A stretch of DNA of 64,000 bases from NCBI GenBank assembly GCA_030407085.1, contig CM059584.1, forward strand, positions 65,298,001 to 65,362,000. The letters are read 5' to 3'. Position 1 is the stretch's first letter, and every line of letters begins with the position of its first letter. The notes beneath the pieces are model-generated. The model was given only the letters and a program-made list of their open reading frames with translations, had not been told where the DNA came from and did not search any database. A program made the position numbers and the translations under genes. This DNA is from Trichopria drosophilae. Taxonomy: Eukaryota; Arthropoda; Insecta; Hymenoptera; Diapriidae. Of the stretch, positions 15,001 to 29,257 are shown piece after piece.

Positions 15001-18000
15001 TCAAAATATTTTTTAAATCATGTATTCTTTAAGAAAACAGCTGATGGAGTTTATTTCATGTCCAATAGAACCAGTAACATCTTATCAAAATATTTAGTTT
15101 CCTATTGCGTTGTGATCCGGGGGTATATTGACTGACCTGTCAGCATGAAAATTTATATTTTTAATTCCCGAAGGCACAAGAAAAGGTTTCAGGAGTAACT
15201 TCGTCTTACTTTCATTTTCAGAGCCATATTTATTGATTCTAACCTATTAGGAGCGGCTATTGGGGGTCCAAATATTTTGGAAATCTTGTATTCTTTAAGA
15301 AAACAGCTGATGGAGTTTATTTCATGTCCAATAGAAGCAGTAACATCTTATCAAAATATTTAGTTTCCTATTGCGTTGTGATCCGGGGGTATATTGACTG
15401 ACCTGTCAGCATGAAAATTTATATTTTTAATTCCCGAAGGCATAAGAAAAGTTTTCAGGAGTAACTTCGTCTTACTTTCATTTTTAGAGCCATATTTACT
15501 GATTCTAACCTATTAGGAGAGGCTATTGGGGGTCCAAATATTTTTGAAATCTTGCATTCTTTAAGAAAACAGCTGATGGAGTTTATTTCATGTCCAATAG
15601 AACCAGTAACATCTTATCAAAATATTTAATTTCCTATTGCGTTGTGATCCGGGGGTATATTGACTGACCTGTCAGCATGAAAATTTATATTTGTAATTCC
15701 CGAAGGCATAAGAAAAGGTTTCAGGAGTAACTTCGTCTTACTTTCATTTTTAGAGCCACATTTATTGATTCTAACCTATTAGGAGCGGCTATTGGGGGTC
15801 CAAATATTTTTGAAATCTTGTATTCTTTAAGAAAACAGCTAATGGAGTTTATTTCATATCCAATAGAACCAGTAACATCTTATCAAAATATTTAGTTTCC
15901 TATTGCGTTGTGATCCGGGGGTATATTGACTGACCTGTCAGCATGAAAATTTATATTTTTAATTCCCGAAGGCATAAGAAAAGGTTTCAGGAGTAACTTC
16001 GTCTTACTTTCATTTTTAGAGCCATATTTATTGATTCTAACCTATTAGGAGCGGCTATTGGGGGTCAAAATATTTTTTAAATCATGTATTCTTTAAGAAA
16101 ACAGCTGATGGAGTTTATTTCATGTCCAATAGAACCAGTAACATCTTATCAAAATATTTAGTTTCCTATTGCGTTGTGATCCGGGGGTATATTGACTGAC
16201 CTGTCAGCATGAAAATTTATATTTTTAATTCCCGAAGGCATAAGAAAAGGTTTCAGGAGTAACTTCGTCTTACTTTCATTTTCAGAGCCATATTTATTGA
16301 TTCTAACCTATTAGGAGCGGCTATTGGGGGTCCAAATATTTTGGAAATCTTGTATTCTTTAAGAAAACAGCTGATGGAGTTTATTTCATGTCCAATAGAA
16401 GCAGTAACATCTTATCAAAATATTTAGTTTCCTATTGCGTTGTGATCCGGGGGTATATTGACTGACCTGTCAGCATGAAAATTTATATTTTTAATTCCCG
16501 AAGGCATAAGAAAAGGTTTCAGGAGTAACTTCGTCTTACTTTAATTTTTAGAGCCATATTTATTTATTCTAACCTATTAGGAGCGGCTATTGGGGGGCAA
16601 AATATTTTTTAAATCATGTATTCTCTAAGAAAACAGCTGATGGAGTTTATTTCATGTCCAATAGAACCAGTAACATCTTATCAAAATATTTAGTTTCCTA
16701 TTGCGTTGTGATCCGGGGGTATATTGACTGACCTGTCAGCATGAAAATTTATATTTTTAATTCCCGAAGGCATAAGAAAAGGTTTCAGGAGTAACTTCGT
16801 CTTACTTTCATTTTCAGAGCCATATTTTTTGATTCTATCCTATTAGGAGCGGCTATTGGGGGTCCAAATATTTTGGAAATCTTGTATTCTTTTAGAAAAC
16901 AACTGATGGAGTTTATTTCGTGTCCAATAGAACCAGTAACATCTTATCAAAATATTTAGTTTCCTATTGCGTTGTGATCCGGGGGTATATTGACTGACCT
17001 GTCAGCATGAAAATTTATATTTTTAATTCCCGAAGGCATAAGAAAAGTTTTCAGGAGTAACTTCGTCTTACTTTCATTTTTAGAGCCATATTTACTGATT
17101 CTAACCTATTAGGAGAGGCTATTGGGGGTCCAAATATTTTTGAAATCTTGCATTCTTTAAGAAAACAGCTGATGGAGTTTATTTCATGTCGGGTAGAACC
17201 AGTAACATCTTATCAAAATATTTAATTTCCTATTGCGTTGTGATCCGGGGGTATATTGACTGACCTGTCAGCATGAAAATTTATATTTGTAATTTCCGAA
17301 GGCATAAGAAAAGGTTTCAGGAGTAACTTCGTCTTACTTTCATTTTTAGAGCCACATTTATTGATTCTAACCTATTAGGAGCGGCTATTGGGGGTCCAAA
17401 TATTTTTGAAATCTTGTATTCTTTAAGAAAACAGCTAATGGAGTTTATTTCATATCCAATAGAACCAGTAACATCTTATCAAAATATTTAGTTTCCTATT
17501 GCGTTGTGATCCGGGGGTATATTGACTGGCCTGTCAGCATGAAAATTTATATTTTTAATTCCCGAAGGCATAAGAAAAGGTTTCAGGAGTAAATTCGTCT
17601 TACTTTCATTTTTAGAGCCATATTTATTGATTCTAACCTATTAGGAGCGGCTATTGGGGGTCAAAATATTTTTTAAATCATGTATTCTTTAAGAAAACAG
17701 CGGATGGAGTTTATTTCATGTCCAATAGAACCAGTAACATCTTATCAAAATATTTAGTTTCCTATTGCGTTGTGATCCGGGGGTATATTGACTGACCTGT
17801 CAGCATGAAAATTTATATTTTTAATTCCCGAAGGCACAAGAAAAGGTTTCAGGAGTAACTTCGTCTTACTTTCATTTTCAGAGCCATATTTATTGATTCT
17901 AACCTATTAGGAGCGGCTATTGGGGGTCCAAATATTTTGGAAATCTTGTATTCTTTAAGAAAACAGCTGATGGAGTTTATTTCATGTCCAATAGAAGCAG

Positions 18001-21000
18001 TAACATCTTATCAAAATATTTAGTTTCCTATTGCGTTGTGATCCGGGGGTATATTGACTGACCTGTCAGCATGAAAATTTATATTTTTAATTCCCGAAGG
18101 CATAAGAAAAGTTTTCAGGAGTAACTTCGTCTTACTTTCATTTTTAGAGCCATATTTACTGATTCTAACCTATTAGGAGAGGCTATTGGGGGTCCAAATA
18201 TTTTTGAAATCTTGCATTCTTTAAGAAAATAGCTGATGGAGTTTATTTCATGTCCAATAGAACCAGTAACATCTTATCAAAATATTTAATTTCCTATTGC
18301 GTTGTGATCCGGGGGTATATTGACTGACCTGTCAGCATGAAAATTTATATTTGTAATTCCCGAAGGCATAAGAAAAGGTTTCAGGAGTAACTTCGTCTTA
18401 CTTTCATTTTCAGAGTCATATTTATTGATTCTAACCTATTAGGAGCGGCTATTGGGGGTCCAAATATTTTGGAAATCTTGTATTCTTTAAGAAAACAGCT
18501 GATGGAGTTTATTTCATGTCCAATAGAAGCAGTAACATCTTATCAAAATATTTAGTTTCCTATTGCGTTGTGATCCGGGGGTATATTGACTGACCTGTCA
18601 GCATGAAAATTTATATTTTTAATTCCCGAAGGCATAAGAAAAGTTTTCAGGAGTAACTTCGTCTTACTTTCATTTTTAGAGCCATATTTATTGATTCTAA
18701 CCTATTAGGAGAGGCTATTGGGGGTCCAAATATTTTTGAAATCTTGTATTCTTTAAGAAAACAGCTGATGGAGTTTATTTCATGTCGAATAGAACCAGTA
18801 ACATCTTATCAAAATATTTAGATTCCTATTGCGTTGTGATCCAGGGGTATATTGACTGACCTGTCAGCATGAAAATTTATATTTTTAATTCCCGAAGGCA
18901 TAAGAAAAGTTTTCAGGAGTAACTTCGTCTTACTTTCATTTTTAGAGCCATATTTACTGATTCTAACCTATTAGGAGAGGCTATTGGGGGTCCAAATATT
19001 TTTGAAATCTTGCATTCTTTAAGAAAACAGCTGATGGAGTTTATTTCATGTCCAGTAGAACCAGTAACATCTTATCAAAATATTTAATTTCCTATTGCGT
19101 TGTGATCCGGGGGTATATTGACTGACCTGTCAGCATGAAAATTTATATTTGTAATTCCCGAAGGCATAAGAAAAGGTTTCAGGAGTAACTTCGTCTTACT
19201 TTCATTTTTAGAGCCACATTTATTGATTCTAACCTATTAGGAGCGGCTATTGGGGGTCCAAATATTTTTGAAATCTTGTATTCTTTAAGAAAACAGCTGA
19301 TGGAGTTCATTTCCTGCCCAATAGAACCGGTAACATCTTATCAAAATATTTAGTTTCCTATTGCGTTGTGATCCGGGGTATATTGACTGACATGTCAGCA
19401 TGAAAATTTATATTTACAATTCCCGAAGGCATAAGAAAAGGTTTCAGGAGTAACTTCGTCTTACTTTCATTTTTAGAGCCATATTTATTGATTCTAACCT
19501 ATTAGGAGCGGCTATTGGGGGTCCAAATATTTTTGAAATCTTGTATTCTTTAAGAAAACAGCTGATGGAGTTTATTTCATGTCCAATTGAACCAGTAACA
19601 TCTTATCAAAATATTTAGTTTCCTATTGCGTTGTGATCCGGGGGTATATTGACTGACCTGTCAGCATGAAAATTTATATTTACAATTCCCGAAGGCATAA
19701 GAAAAGGTTTCAGGAGTAACTTCGTCTTACTTTCATTTTTAGAGCCATATTTATTGATTCTAACCTATTAGGAGCGGCTATTGGGGGTCCAAATATTTTT
19801 GAAATCTTGTATTCTTTAAGAAAACAGCTGATGGAGTTTATTTCATGTCCAATTGAACCAGTAACATCTTATCAAAATATTTAGTTTCCTATTGCGTTGT
19901 GATCCGGGGGTATATTGACTGACATGTTAGCATGAAAATTTATATTTTTAATTCCCGAAGACATAAGAAAAGGTTTAAGGAGTAACTTCGTCTTACTTTC
20001 ATTTTTAGAGCCATATTTATTGACTCTAACCTATTAGGAGCGGCTATGGGGGGTCCAAATATTTTTTAAATCATGTATTCATTAAGAAAACAGCTGATGG
20101 AGTTTATTTCATGTCCAATAGAACCAGTAACATCTTATCAAAATATTGTGTTTCCTATTGCGTTGTGATCCGGGGGTATATTGACTGACCTGTCAGCATG
20201 AAAATTTATATTTTTAATTTCCGAAGGCATAAGAAAAGGTTTCAGGAGTAACTTAGTCTTACTTTCATTTTTAGAGCCATATTTATTGATTCTAACCTAT
20301 TAGGAGCGGCTATTGGGGGACCAAATATTTTTGAAATCTTGTATTCTTTAAGAAAACAGCTGATGGAGTTTATTTCATGTCCAATAGAACCAGTAACATC
20401 TTATCAAAATATTTAGTTTCCTATTTCGTGTTGATCCGGGGGTATATTGACTGAACTGTCACCATGAAAATTTATATTTTTTATCTCCGAAGGGATAAGA
20501 CGATGTTTCAGGAGTAACTTCGTCTTACTTTCATTTTTAGAGTCATATTTATTGATTCTAACCTATTAGGAGCGGCTATTGGGGGTCCAAATATTTTGGA
20601 AATCTTGTATTCTTTAAGAAAACAGCTGATGGAGTTTATTTCATGTCCAATAGAAGCAGTAACATCTTATCAAAATATTTAGTTTCCTATTGCGTTGTGA
20701 TCCGGGGGTATATTGACTGACCTGTCAGCATGAAAATTTATATTTTTAATTCCCGAAGGCATAAGAAAAGTTTTCAGGAGTAACTTCGTCTTACTTTCAT
20801 TTTTAGAGCCATATATACTGATTCTAACCTATTAGGAGAGGCTATTGGGGGTCCAAATATTTTTGAAATCTTGCATTCTTTAAGAAAACAGCTGATGGAG
20901 TTTATTTCATGTCCAGTAGAACTAGTAACATCTTATCAAAATATTTAATTTCCTATTGCGTTGTGATCCGGGGGTATATTGACTGACCTGTCAGCATGAA

Positions 21001-24000
21001 AATTTATATTTGTAATTCCCGAAGGCATAAGAAAAGGTTTCAGGAGTAACTTCGTCTTACTTTCATTTTTAGAGCCACATTTATTGATTCTAACCTATTA
21101 GGAGCGGCTATTGGGGGTCCAAATATTTTTGAAATCTTGTATTCTTTAAGAAAACAGCTAATGGAGTTTATTTCATATCCAATAGAACCAGTAACATCTT
21201 ATCAAAATATTTAGTTTCCTATTGCGTTGTGATCCGGGGGTATATTGACTGACCTGTCAGCATGAAAATTTATATTTTTAATTCCCGAAGGCATAAGAAA
21301 AGGTTTCAGGAGTAACTTCGTCTTACTTTCATTTTTAGAGCCATATTTATTGATTCTAACCTATTAGGAGCGGCTATTGGGGGTCAAAATATTTTTTAAA
21401 TCATGTATTCTTTAAGAAAACAGCTGATGGAGTTTATTTCATGTCCAATAGAACCAGTAACATCTTATCAAAATATTTAGTTTCCTATTGCGTTGTGATC
21501 CGGGGGTATATTGACTGACCTGTCAGCATGAAAATTTATATTTTTAATTCCCGAAGGCACAAGAAAAGGTTTCAGGAGTAACTTCGTCTTACTTTCATTT
21601 TCAGAGCCATATTTATTGATTCTAACCTATTAGGAGCGGCTATTGGGGGTCCAAATATTTTGGAAATCTTGTATTCTTTAAGAAAACAGCTGATGGAGTT
21701 TATTTCATGTCCAATAGAAGCAGTAACATCTTATCAAAATATTTAGTTTCCTATTGCGCTGTGATCCGGGGGTATATTGACTGACCTGTCAGCATGAAAA
21801 TTTATATTTTTAATTCCCGAAGGCATAAGAAAAGGTTTCAGGAGTAACTTCGTCTTACTTTCATTTTTAGAGCCATATTTATTGATTCTAACCTATTAGG
21901 AGCGGCTATTGGGGGGCCAAATATTTTTGAAATCATGTATTCTTTAAGAAAACAGCTGATGGAGTTTATTTCATGTCCAATAGAAGCAGTAACATCTTAT
22001 CAAAATATTTAGTTTCCTATTGCGTTGTGATCCGGGGGTATATTGACTGACCTGTCAGCATGAAAATTTATATTTTTAATTCCCGAAGGCATAAGAAAAG
22101 GTTTCAGGAGTAACTTCGTCTTACTTTCATTTTTAGAGCCATATTTATTGATTCTAACCTATTAGGAGAGGCTATTGGGGGTCCAAATATTTTTGAAATC
22201 TTGCATTCTTTAAGAAAACAGCTGATGGAGTTTATTTCATGTCCAATAGAACCAGTAACATCTTATCAAAATATTTAATTTCCTATTGCGTTGTGATCCG
22301 GGGGTATATTGACTGACCTGTCAGCATGAAAATTTATATTTGTAATTCCCGAAGGCATAAGAAATGGTTTCAGGAGTAACTTCGTCTTACTTTCATTTTT
22401 AGAGCCACATTTATTGATTCTAACCTATTAGGAGCGGCTATTGGGGGGACAGGTAGTTTGGCGTGCTGGTATAGATTAAGAAAACAGCTAATGGAGTTTA
22501 TTTCATATAAAATAGAACCAGTAACATCTTATCAATATATTTAGTTTCCTATTGCGTTGTGATCCGGGGGTATATTGACTGACCTGTCAGCATGAAAATT
22601 TATATTTTTAATTCCCGAAGGCATAAGAAAAGGTTTCAGGAGTAACTTCGTCTTACTTTCATTTTTAGAGCCATATTTATTGATTCTAACCTATTAGGAG
22701 CGGCTATTGGGGGTCCAAATATTTTTAAATCATGTATTCTTTAAGAAAACAGCTGATGGAGTTTATTTCATGTCCAATAGAACCAGTAACATCTTATCAA
22801 AATATTTAGTTTCCTATTGCGTTGTGATCCGGGGGTATATTGACTGACCTGTCAGCATGAAAATTTATATTTTTAATTCCCGAAGGCACAAGAAAAGGTT
22901 TCAGGAGTAACTTCGTCTTACTTTCATTTTCAGAGCCATATTTATTGATTCTAACCTATTAGGAGCGGCTATTGGGGGTCCAAATATTTTGGAAATCTTG
23001 TATTCTTTAAGAAAACAGCTGATGGAGTTTATTTCATGTCCAATAGAAGCAGTAACATCTTATCAAAATATTTAGTTTCCTATTGCGTTGTGATCCGGGG
23101 GTATATTGACTGACCTGTCAGCATGAAAATTTATATTTTTAATTCCCGAAGGCATAAGAAAAGTTTTCAGGAGTAACTTCGTCTTACTTTCATTTTTAGA
23201 GCCATATTTACTGATTCTAACCTATTAGGAGAGGCTATTGGGGGTCCAAATATTTTTGAAATCTTGCATTCTTTAAGAAAACAGCTGATATATTCTATCT
23301 CATCCTCAATAGAACTCGTCCCATCTTATCAAAATATTTAATTTCCTATTGCGTTGTGATCCGGGGGTATATTGACTGACCTGTCAGCATGAAAATTTAT
23401 ATTTGTAATTCCCGAAGGCATAAGAAATGGTTTCAGGAGTAACTTCGTCTTACTTTCATTTTTAGAGCCACATTTATTGATTCTAACCTATTAGGAGCGG
23501 CTATTGGGGGTCAAAATATTTTTAAAATCTTGTATTCTTTAAGAAAACAGCTGATGGAGTTTATTTCATGTCCAATAGAACCAGTAACATCTTATCAAAA
23601 TATTTAGTTTCCTATTGCGTTGTGATCCGGGGGTATATTGACTGACCTGTCAGCATGAAAATTTATATTTTTAATTCCCGAAGGCATAAGAAAAGGTTTC
23701 AGGAGTAACTTCGTCTTACTTTCATTTTTAGAGCCATATTTATTGATTCTAACCTATTAGGAGCGGCTATTGGGGGTCAAAATATTTTTTAAATCATGTA
23801 TTCTTTAAGAAAACAGCTGATGGAGTTTATTTCATGTCCAATAGAACCAGTAACATCTTATCAAAATATTTAGTTTCCTATTGCGTTGTGATCCGGGGGT
23901 ATATTGACTGACCTGTCAGCATGAACATTTATATTTTTAATTCCCGAAGGCATAAGAAAAGGTTTCAGGAGTAACTTCGTCTTACTTTCATTTTCAGAGC

Positions 24001-27000
24001 CATATTTATTGATTCTAACCTATTAGGAGCGGCTATTGGGGGTCCAAATATTTTGGAAATCTTGTATTCTTTAAGAAAACAGCTGATGGAGTTTATTTCA
24101 TGTCCAATAGAAGCAGTAACATCTTATCAAAATATTTAGTTTCCTATTGCGTTGTGATCCGGGGGTATATTGACTGACCTGTCAGCATGAAAATTTATAT
24201 TTTTAATTCCCGAAGGCATAAGAAAAGTTTTCAGGAGTAACTTCGTCTTACTTTCATTTTTAGAGCCATATTTACTGATTCTAACCTATTAGGAGAGGCT
24301 ATTGGGGGTCCAAATATTTTTGAAATCTTGCATTCTTTAAGAAAACAGCTGATGGAGTTTATTTCATGTCCAATAGAACCAGTAACATCTTATCAAAATA
24401 TTTAATTTCCTATTGCGTTGTGATCCGGGGGTATATTGACTGACCTGTCAGCATGAAAATTTATATTTGTAATTCCCGAAGGCATAAGAAAAGGTTTCAG
24501 GAGTAACTTCGTCTTACTCTCATTTTTAGAGCCATATTTATTGATTCTAACCTATTAGGAGCGGCTATTGGGGGTCCAAATATTTTTGAAATCTTGCATT
24601 CTTTAAGAAAACAGCTGATGGAGTTTATTTCATGTCCAATAGAAGCAGTAACATCTTATCAAAATATTTAGTTTCCTATTGCGTTGTGATCCGGGGGTAT
24701 ATTGACTGACCTGTCAGCATGAAAATTTATATTTTTAATTCCCGAAGGCATACGAAAAGGTTTCAGGAGTAACATCGTCTTACTTTCATTTTTAGAGCCA
24801 TATTTATTGATTTTAACCTATTAGGAGCGGCTATTGGGGGTCCAAATATTTTTGAAATCTTGTATTCTTTAAGAAAACAGCTGATGGAGTTTATTTCATG
24901 TCCAATAGAACCAGTAACATCTTATCAAAATATTTAGTTTCCTATTGCGTTGTGATCCGGGGTATATTGACTGACCTGTCAGCATGAAAATTTATATTTT
25001 TAATTCCCGAAGGCATAAGAAAAGGTTTCAGGAGTAACTTTGTCTTACTTTCATTTTTAGAGCCATATTTATTGATTCTAACCTATTAGGAGTGGCTATT
25101 GGGGGTCCAAATATTTTTGAAATCTTGCATTCTTTAAGAAAACAGCTGATGGAGTTTATTGCATGTCCAATAGAACCAGTAACATCTTATCAAAATATTT
25201 TATTGCCTATTGGGTTATGTTCCGGGGGTATATTGACTGACCTGTCAGCATGAAAATTTATATTTGTAATTCCCGAAGGCATAAGAAATGGTTTCAGGAG
25301 TAACTTCGTCTTACTTTCATTTTTAGAGCCAGATTTATTGATTCTAACCTATTAGGAGCGGCTATTGGGGGTCCAAATATTTTTGAAATCTTGTATTCTT
25401 TAAGAAAACAGCTAATGGAGTTTATTTCATATCCAATAGAACCAGTAACATCTTATCAAAATATTTAGTTTCCTATTGCGTTGTGATCCGGGGGTATATT
25501 GACTGACCTGTCAGCATGAAAATTTATATTTGTAATTCCCGAAGGCATAAGAAAAGGTTTCAGGAGTAACTTCGTCTTACTTTCATTTTTAGAGAGATAT
25601 TTAGAGCTTCTAACAGGTTAGGAGCGTCTATTGGGGGTCCAGATATTTTTTAAATCATGTATTCTTTAACAAAACAGCTGATGGAGTTTATTTCATGTCC
25701 AATAGAACCAGTAACATCTTATCAAAATATTTAGTTTCCTATTGCGTTGTGATCCGGGGGTATATTGACTGACCTGTCAGCATGAAAATTTATATTTTTA
25801 ATTCCCGAAGGCACAAGAAAAGGTTTCAGGAGTAACTTCGTCTTACTTTCATTTTCAGAGCCATATTTATTGATTCTAACCTATTAGGAGCGGCTATTGG
25901 GGGTCCAAATATTTTTGAAATCTTGTATTCTTTAAGAAAACAGCTAATGGAGTTTATTTCATATCCAATAGAACCAGTAACATCTTATCAAAATATTTAG
26001 TTTCCTATTGCGCTGTGATCCGGGGGTATATTGACTGACCTGTCAGCATGAAAATTTATATTTTTAATTCCCGAAGGCATAAGAAAAGGTTTCAGGAGTA
26101 ACTTCGTCTTACTTTCATTTTTAGAGCCATATTTATTGATTCTAACCTATTAGGAGCGGCTATTGGGGGGCAAAATATTTTTTAAATCATGTATTCTTTA
26201 AGAAAACAGCTGATGGAGTTTATTTCATGTCCAATAGAACCAGTAACATCTTATCAAAATATTTAGTTTCCTATTGCGTTGTGATCCGGGGGTATATTGA
26301 CTGACCTGTCAGCATGAAAATTTATATTTTTAATTCCCGAAGGCATAAGAAAAGGTTTCAGGAGTAACTTCGTCTTACTCTCATTTTTAGAGCCATATTT
26401 ATTGATTCTAACCTATTAGGAGAGGCTATTGGGGGTCCAAATATTTTTGAAATCTTGTATTCTTTAAGAAAACAGCTGATGGAGTTTATTTCATGCCCAA
26501 TAGAACCGGTAACATCTTATCAAAATATTTAGTTTCCTATTGCGTTGTGATCCGGGGGTATATTGACTGACCTGTCAGCATGAAAATTTATATTTTTAAT
26601 TCCCGAAGGCATAAGAAAAGGTTTCAGGAGTAACTTCGTCTTACTCTCATTTTTAGAGCCATATTTATTGATTCTAACCTATTAGGAGCGGCTATTGGGG
26701 GTCCAAATATTTTTTAAATCATGTATTCTTTAAGAAAACAGCTGATGGAGTTTATTTCATGTCCAATAGAAGCAGTAACATCTTATCAAAATATTTAGTT
26801 TCCTATTGCGTTGTGATCCGGGGGTATATTGACTGACCTGTCAGCATGAAAATTTATATTTTTAATTCCCGAAGGCATAAGAAAAGGTTTCAGGAGTAAC
26901 TTCGTCTTACTTTCATTTTCAGAGTCATATTTATTGATTCTAACCTATTAGGAGCGGCTATTGGGGGTCCAAATATTTTGGAAATCTTGTATTCTTTAAG

Positions 27001-27129
27001 AAAACAGCTGATGGAGTTTATTTCATGTCCAATAGAAGCAGTAACATCTTATCAAAATATTTAGTTTCCTATTGCGTTGTGATCCGGGGGTATATTGACT
27101 GACCTGTCAGCATGAAAATTTATATTTTT

Positions 27130-29257
27130 AATTCCCGAAGGCATACGACAAGTTTTCAGTACTTACTCTACCTTACTTTCTTTTTTAGTGCTATATTTAC
27201 TGATTCTAACCTATTAGGAGAGGCTATTGGGGGTCCAAATATTTTTGAAATCTTGCATTCTTTAAGAAAACAGCTGATGGAGTTTATTTCATGTCCAGTA
27301 GAACTAGTAACATCTTATCAAAATATTTAATTTCCTATTGCGTTGTGATCCGGGGGTATATTGACTGACCTGTCAGCATGAAAATTTATATTTGTAATTC
27401 CCGAAGGCATAAGAAAAGGTTTCAGGAGTAACTTCGTCTTACTTTCATTTTTAGAGCCACATTTATTGATTCTAACCTATTAGGAGCGGCTATTGGGGGT
27501 CCAAATATTTTTGAAATCTTGTATTCTTTAAGAAAACAGCTAATGGAGTTTATTTCATATCCAATAGAACCAGTAACATCTTATCAAAATATTTAGTTTC
27601 CTATTGCGTTGTGATCCGGGGGTATATTGACTGACCTGTCAGCATGAAAATTTATATTTTTAATTCCCGAAGGCATAAGAAAAGGTTTCAGGAGTAACTT
27701 CGTCTTACTTTCATTTTTAGAGCCATATTTATTGATTCTAACCTATTAGGAGCGGCTATTGGGGGTCAAAATATTTTTTAAATCATGTATTCTTTAAGAA
27801 AACAGCTGATGGAGTTTATTTCATGTCCAATAGAACCAGTAACATCTTATCAAAATATTTAGTTTCCTATTGCGTTGTGATCCGGGGGTATATTGACTGA
27901 CCTGTCAGCATGAAAATTTATATTTTTAATTCCCGAAGGCACAAGAAAAGGTTTCAGGAGTAACTTCGTCTTACTTTCATTTTCAGAGCCATATTTATTG
28001 ATTCTAACCTATTAGGAGCGGCTATTGGGGGTCCAAATATTTTGGAAATCTTGTATTCTTTAAGAAAACAGCTGATGGAGTTTATTTCATGTCCAATAGA
28101 AGCAGTAACATCTTATCAAAATATTTAGTTTCCTATTGCGTTGTGATCCGGGGGTATATTGACTGACCTGCCAGCATGAAAATTTATATTTTTAATTCCC
28201 GAAGGCATAAGAAAAGTTTTCAGGAGTAACTTCGTCTTACTTTCATTTTTAGAGCCATATATACTGATTCAAACCTATTAGGAGAGGCTATTGGGGGTCC
28301 AAATATTTTTGAAATCTTGCATTCTTTAAGAAAACAGCTGATGGAGTTTATTTCATGTCCAGTAGAACTAGTAACCTCTTATCAAAATATTTAATTTCCT
28401 ATTGCGTTGTGATCCGGGGGTATATTGACTGACCTGTCAGCATGAAAATTTATATTTGTAATTTCCGAAGGCATAAGAAAAGGTTTCAGGAGTAACTTCG
28501 TCTTACTTTCATTTTTAGAGCCACATTTATTGATTCTAACCTATTAGGAGCGGCTATTGGGGGTCCAAATATTTTTGAAATCTTGTATTCTTTAAGAAAA
28601 CAGCTAATGGAGTTTATTTCATATCCAATAGAACCAGTAACATCTTATCAAAATATTTAGTTTCCTATTGCGTTGTGATCCGGGGGTATATTGACTGACC
28701 TGTCAGCATGAAAATTTATATTTTTAATTCCCGAAGGCATAAGAAAAGGTTTCAGGAGTAACTTCGTCTTACTTTCATTTTTAGAGCCATATTTATTGAT
28801 TCTAACCTATTAGGAGCGGCTATTGGGGGTCAAAATATTTTTTAAATCATGTATTCTTTAAGAAAACAGCTGATGGAGTTTATTTCATGTCCAATAGAAC
28901 CAGTAACATCTTATCAAAATATTTAGTTTCCTATTGCGTTGTGATCCGGGGGTATATTGACTGACCTGTCAGCATGAAAATTTATATTTTTAATTCCCGA
29001 AGGCACAAGAAAAGGTTTCAGGAGTAACTTCGTCTTACTTTCATTTTCAGAGCCATATTTATTGATTCTAACCTATTAGGAGCGGCTATTGGGGGTCCAA
29101 ATATTTTGGAAATCTTGTATTCTTTAAGAAAACAGCTGATGGAGTTTATTTCATGTCCAATAGAAGCAGTAACATCTTATCAAACTATTCAGTTTCCTAT
29201 TGCGTTGTTCTTCGGAGGTATATTGACTGACCTGTCAGCATGAAAATTTATATTTTT
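27130..29257. repeat. Two consecutive B-C-D-A satellite tetramers (1,064-bp higher-order repeat)
   Basis: Eight monomers starting at 27130, 27396, 27662, 27928, 28194, 28460, 28726 and 28992 read B-C-D-A-B-C-D-A by their diagnostic sites. Both A monomers share the rare GGCACAAGAAAAGG variant and both B monomers share GAACTAG, so the two tetramers are more alike than neighbouring monomers are. The same B-C-D-A order is seen in 15,429-16,492 and from about 20,748. This is direct evidence of amplification in four-monomer steps. Confidence 0.85.

Noticed and set aside
27112..27330. 72-codon open frame inside the satellite
   Set aside because: It is open only because one monomer has a patch of substitutions that removes the stops; no other monomer keeps it.
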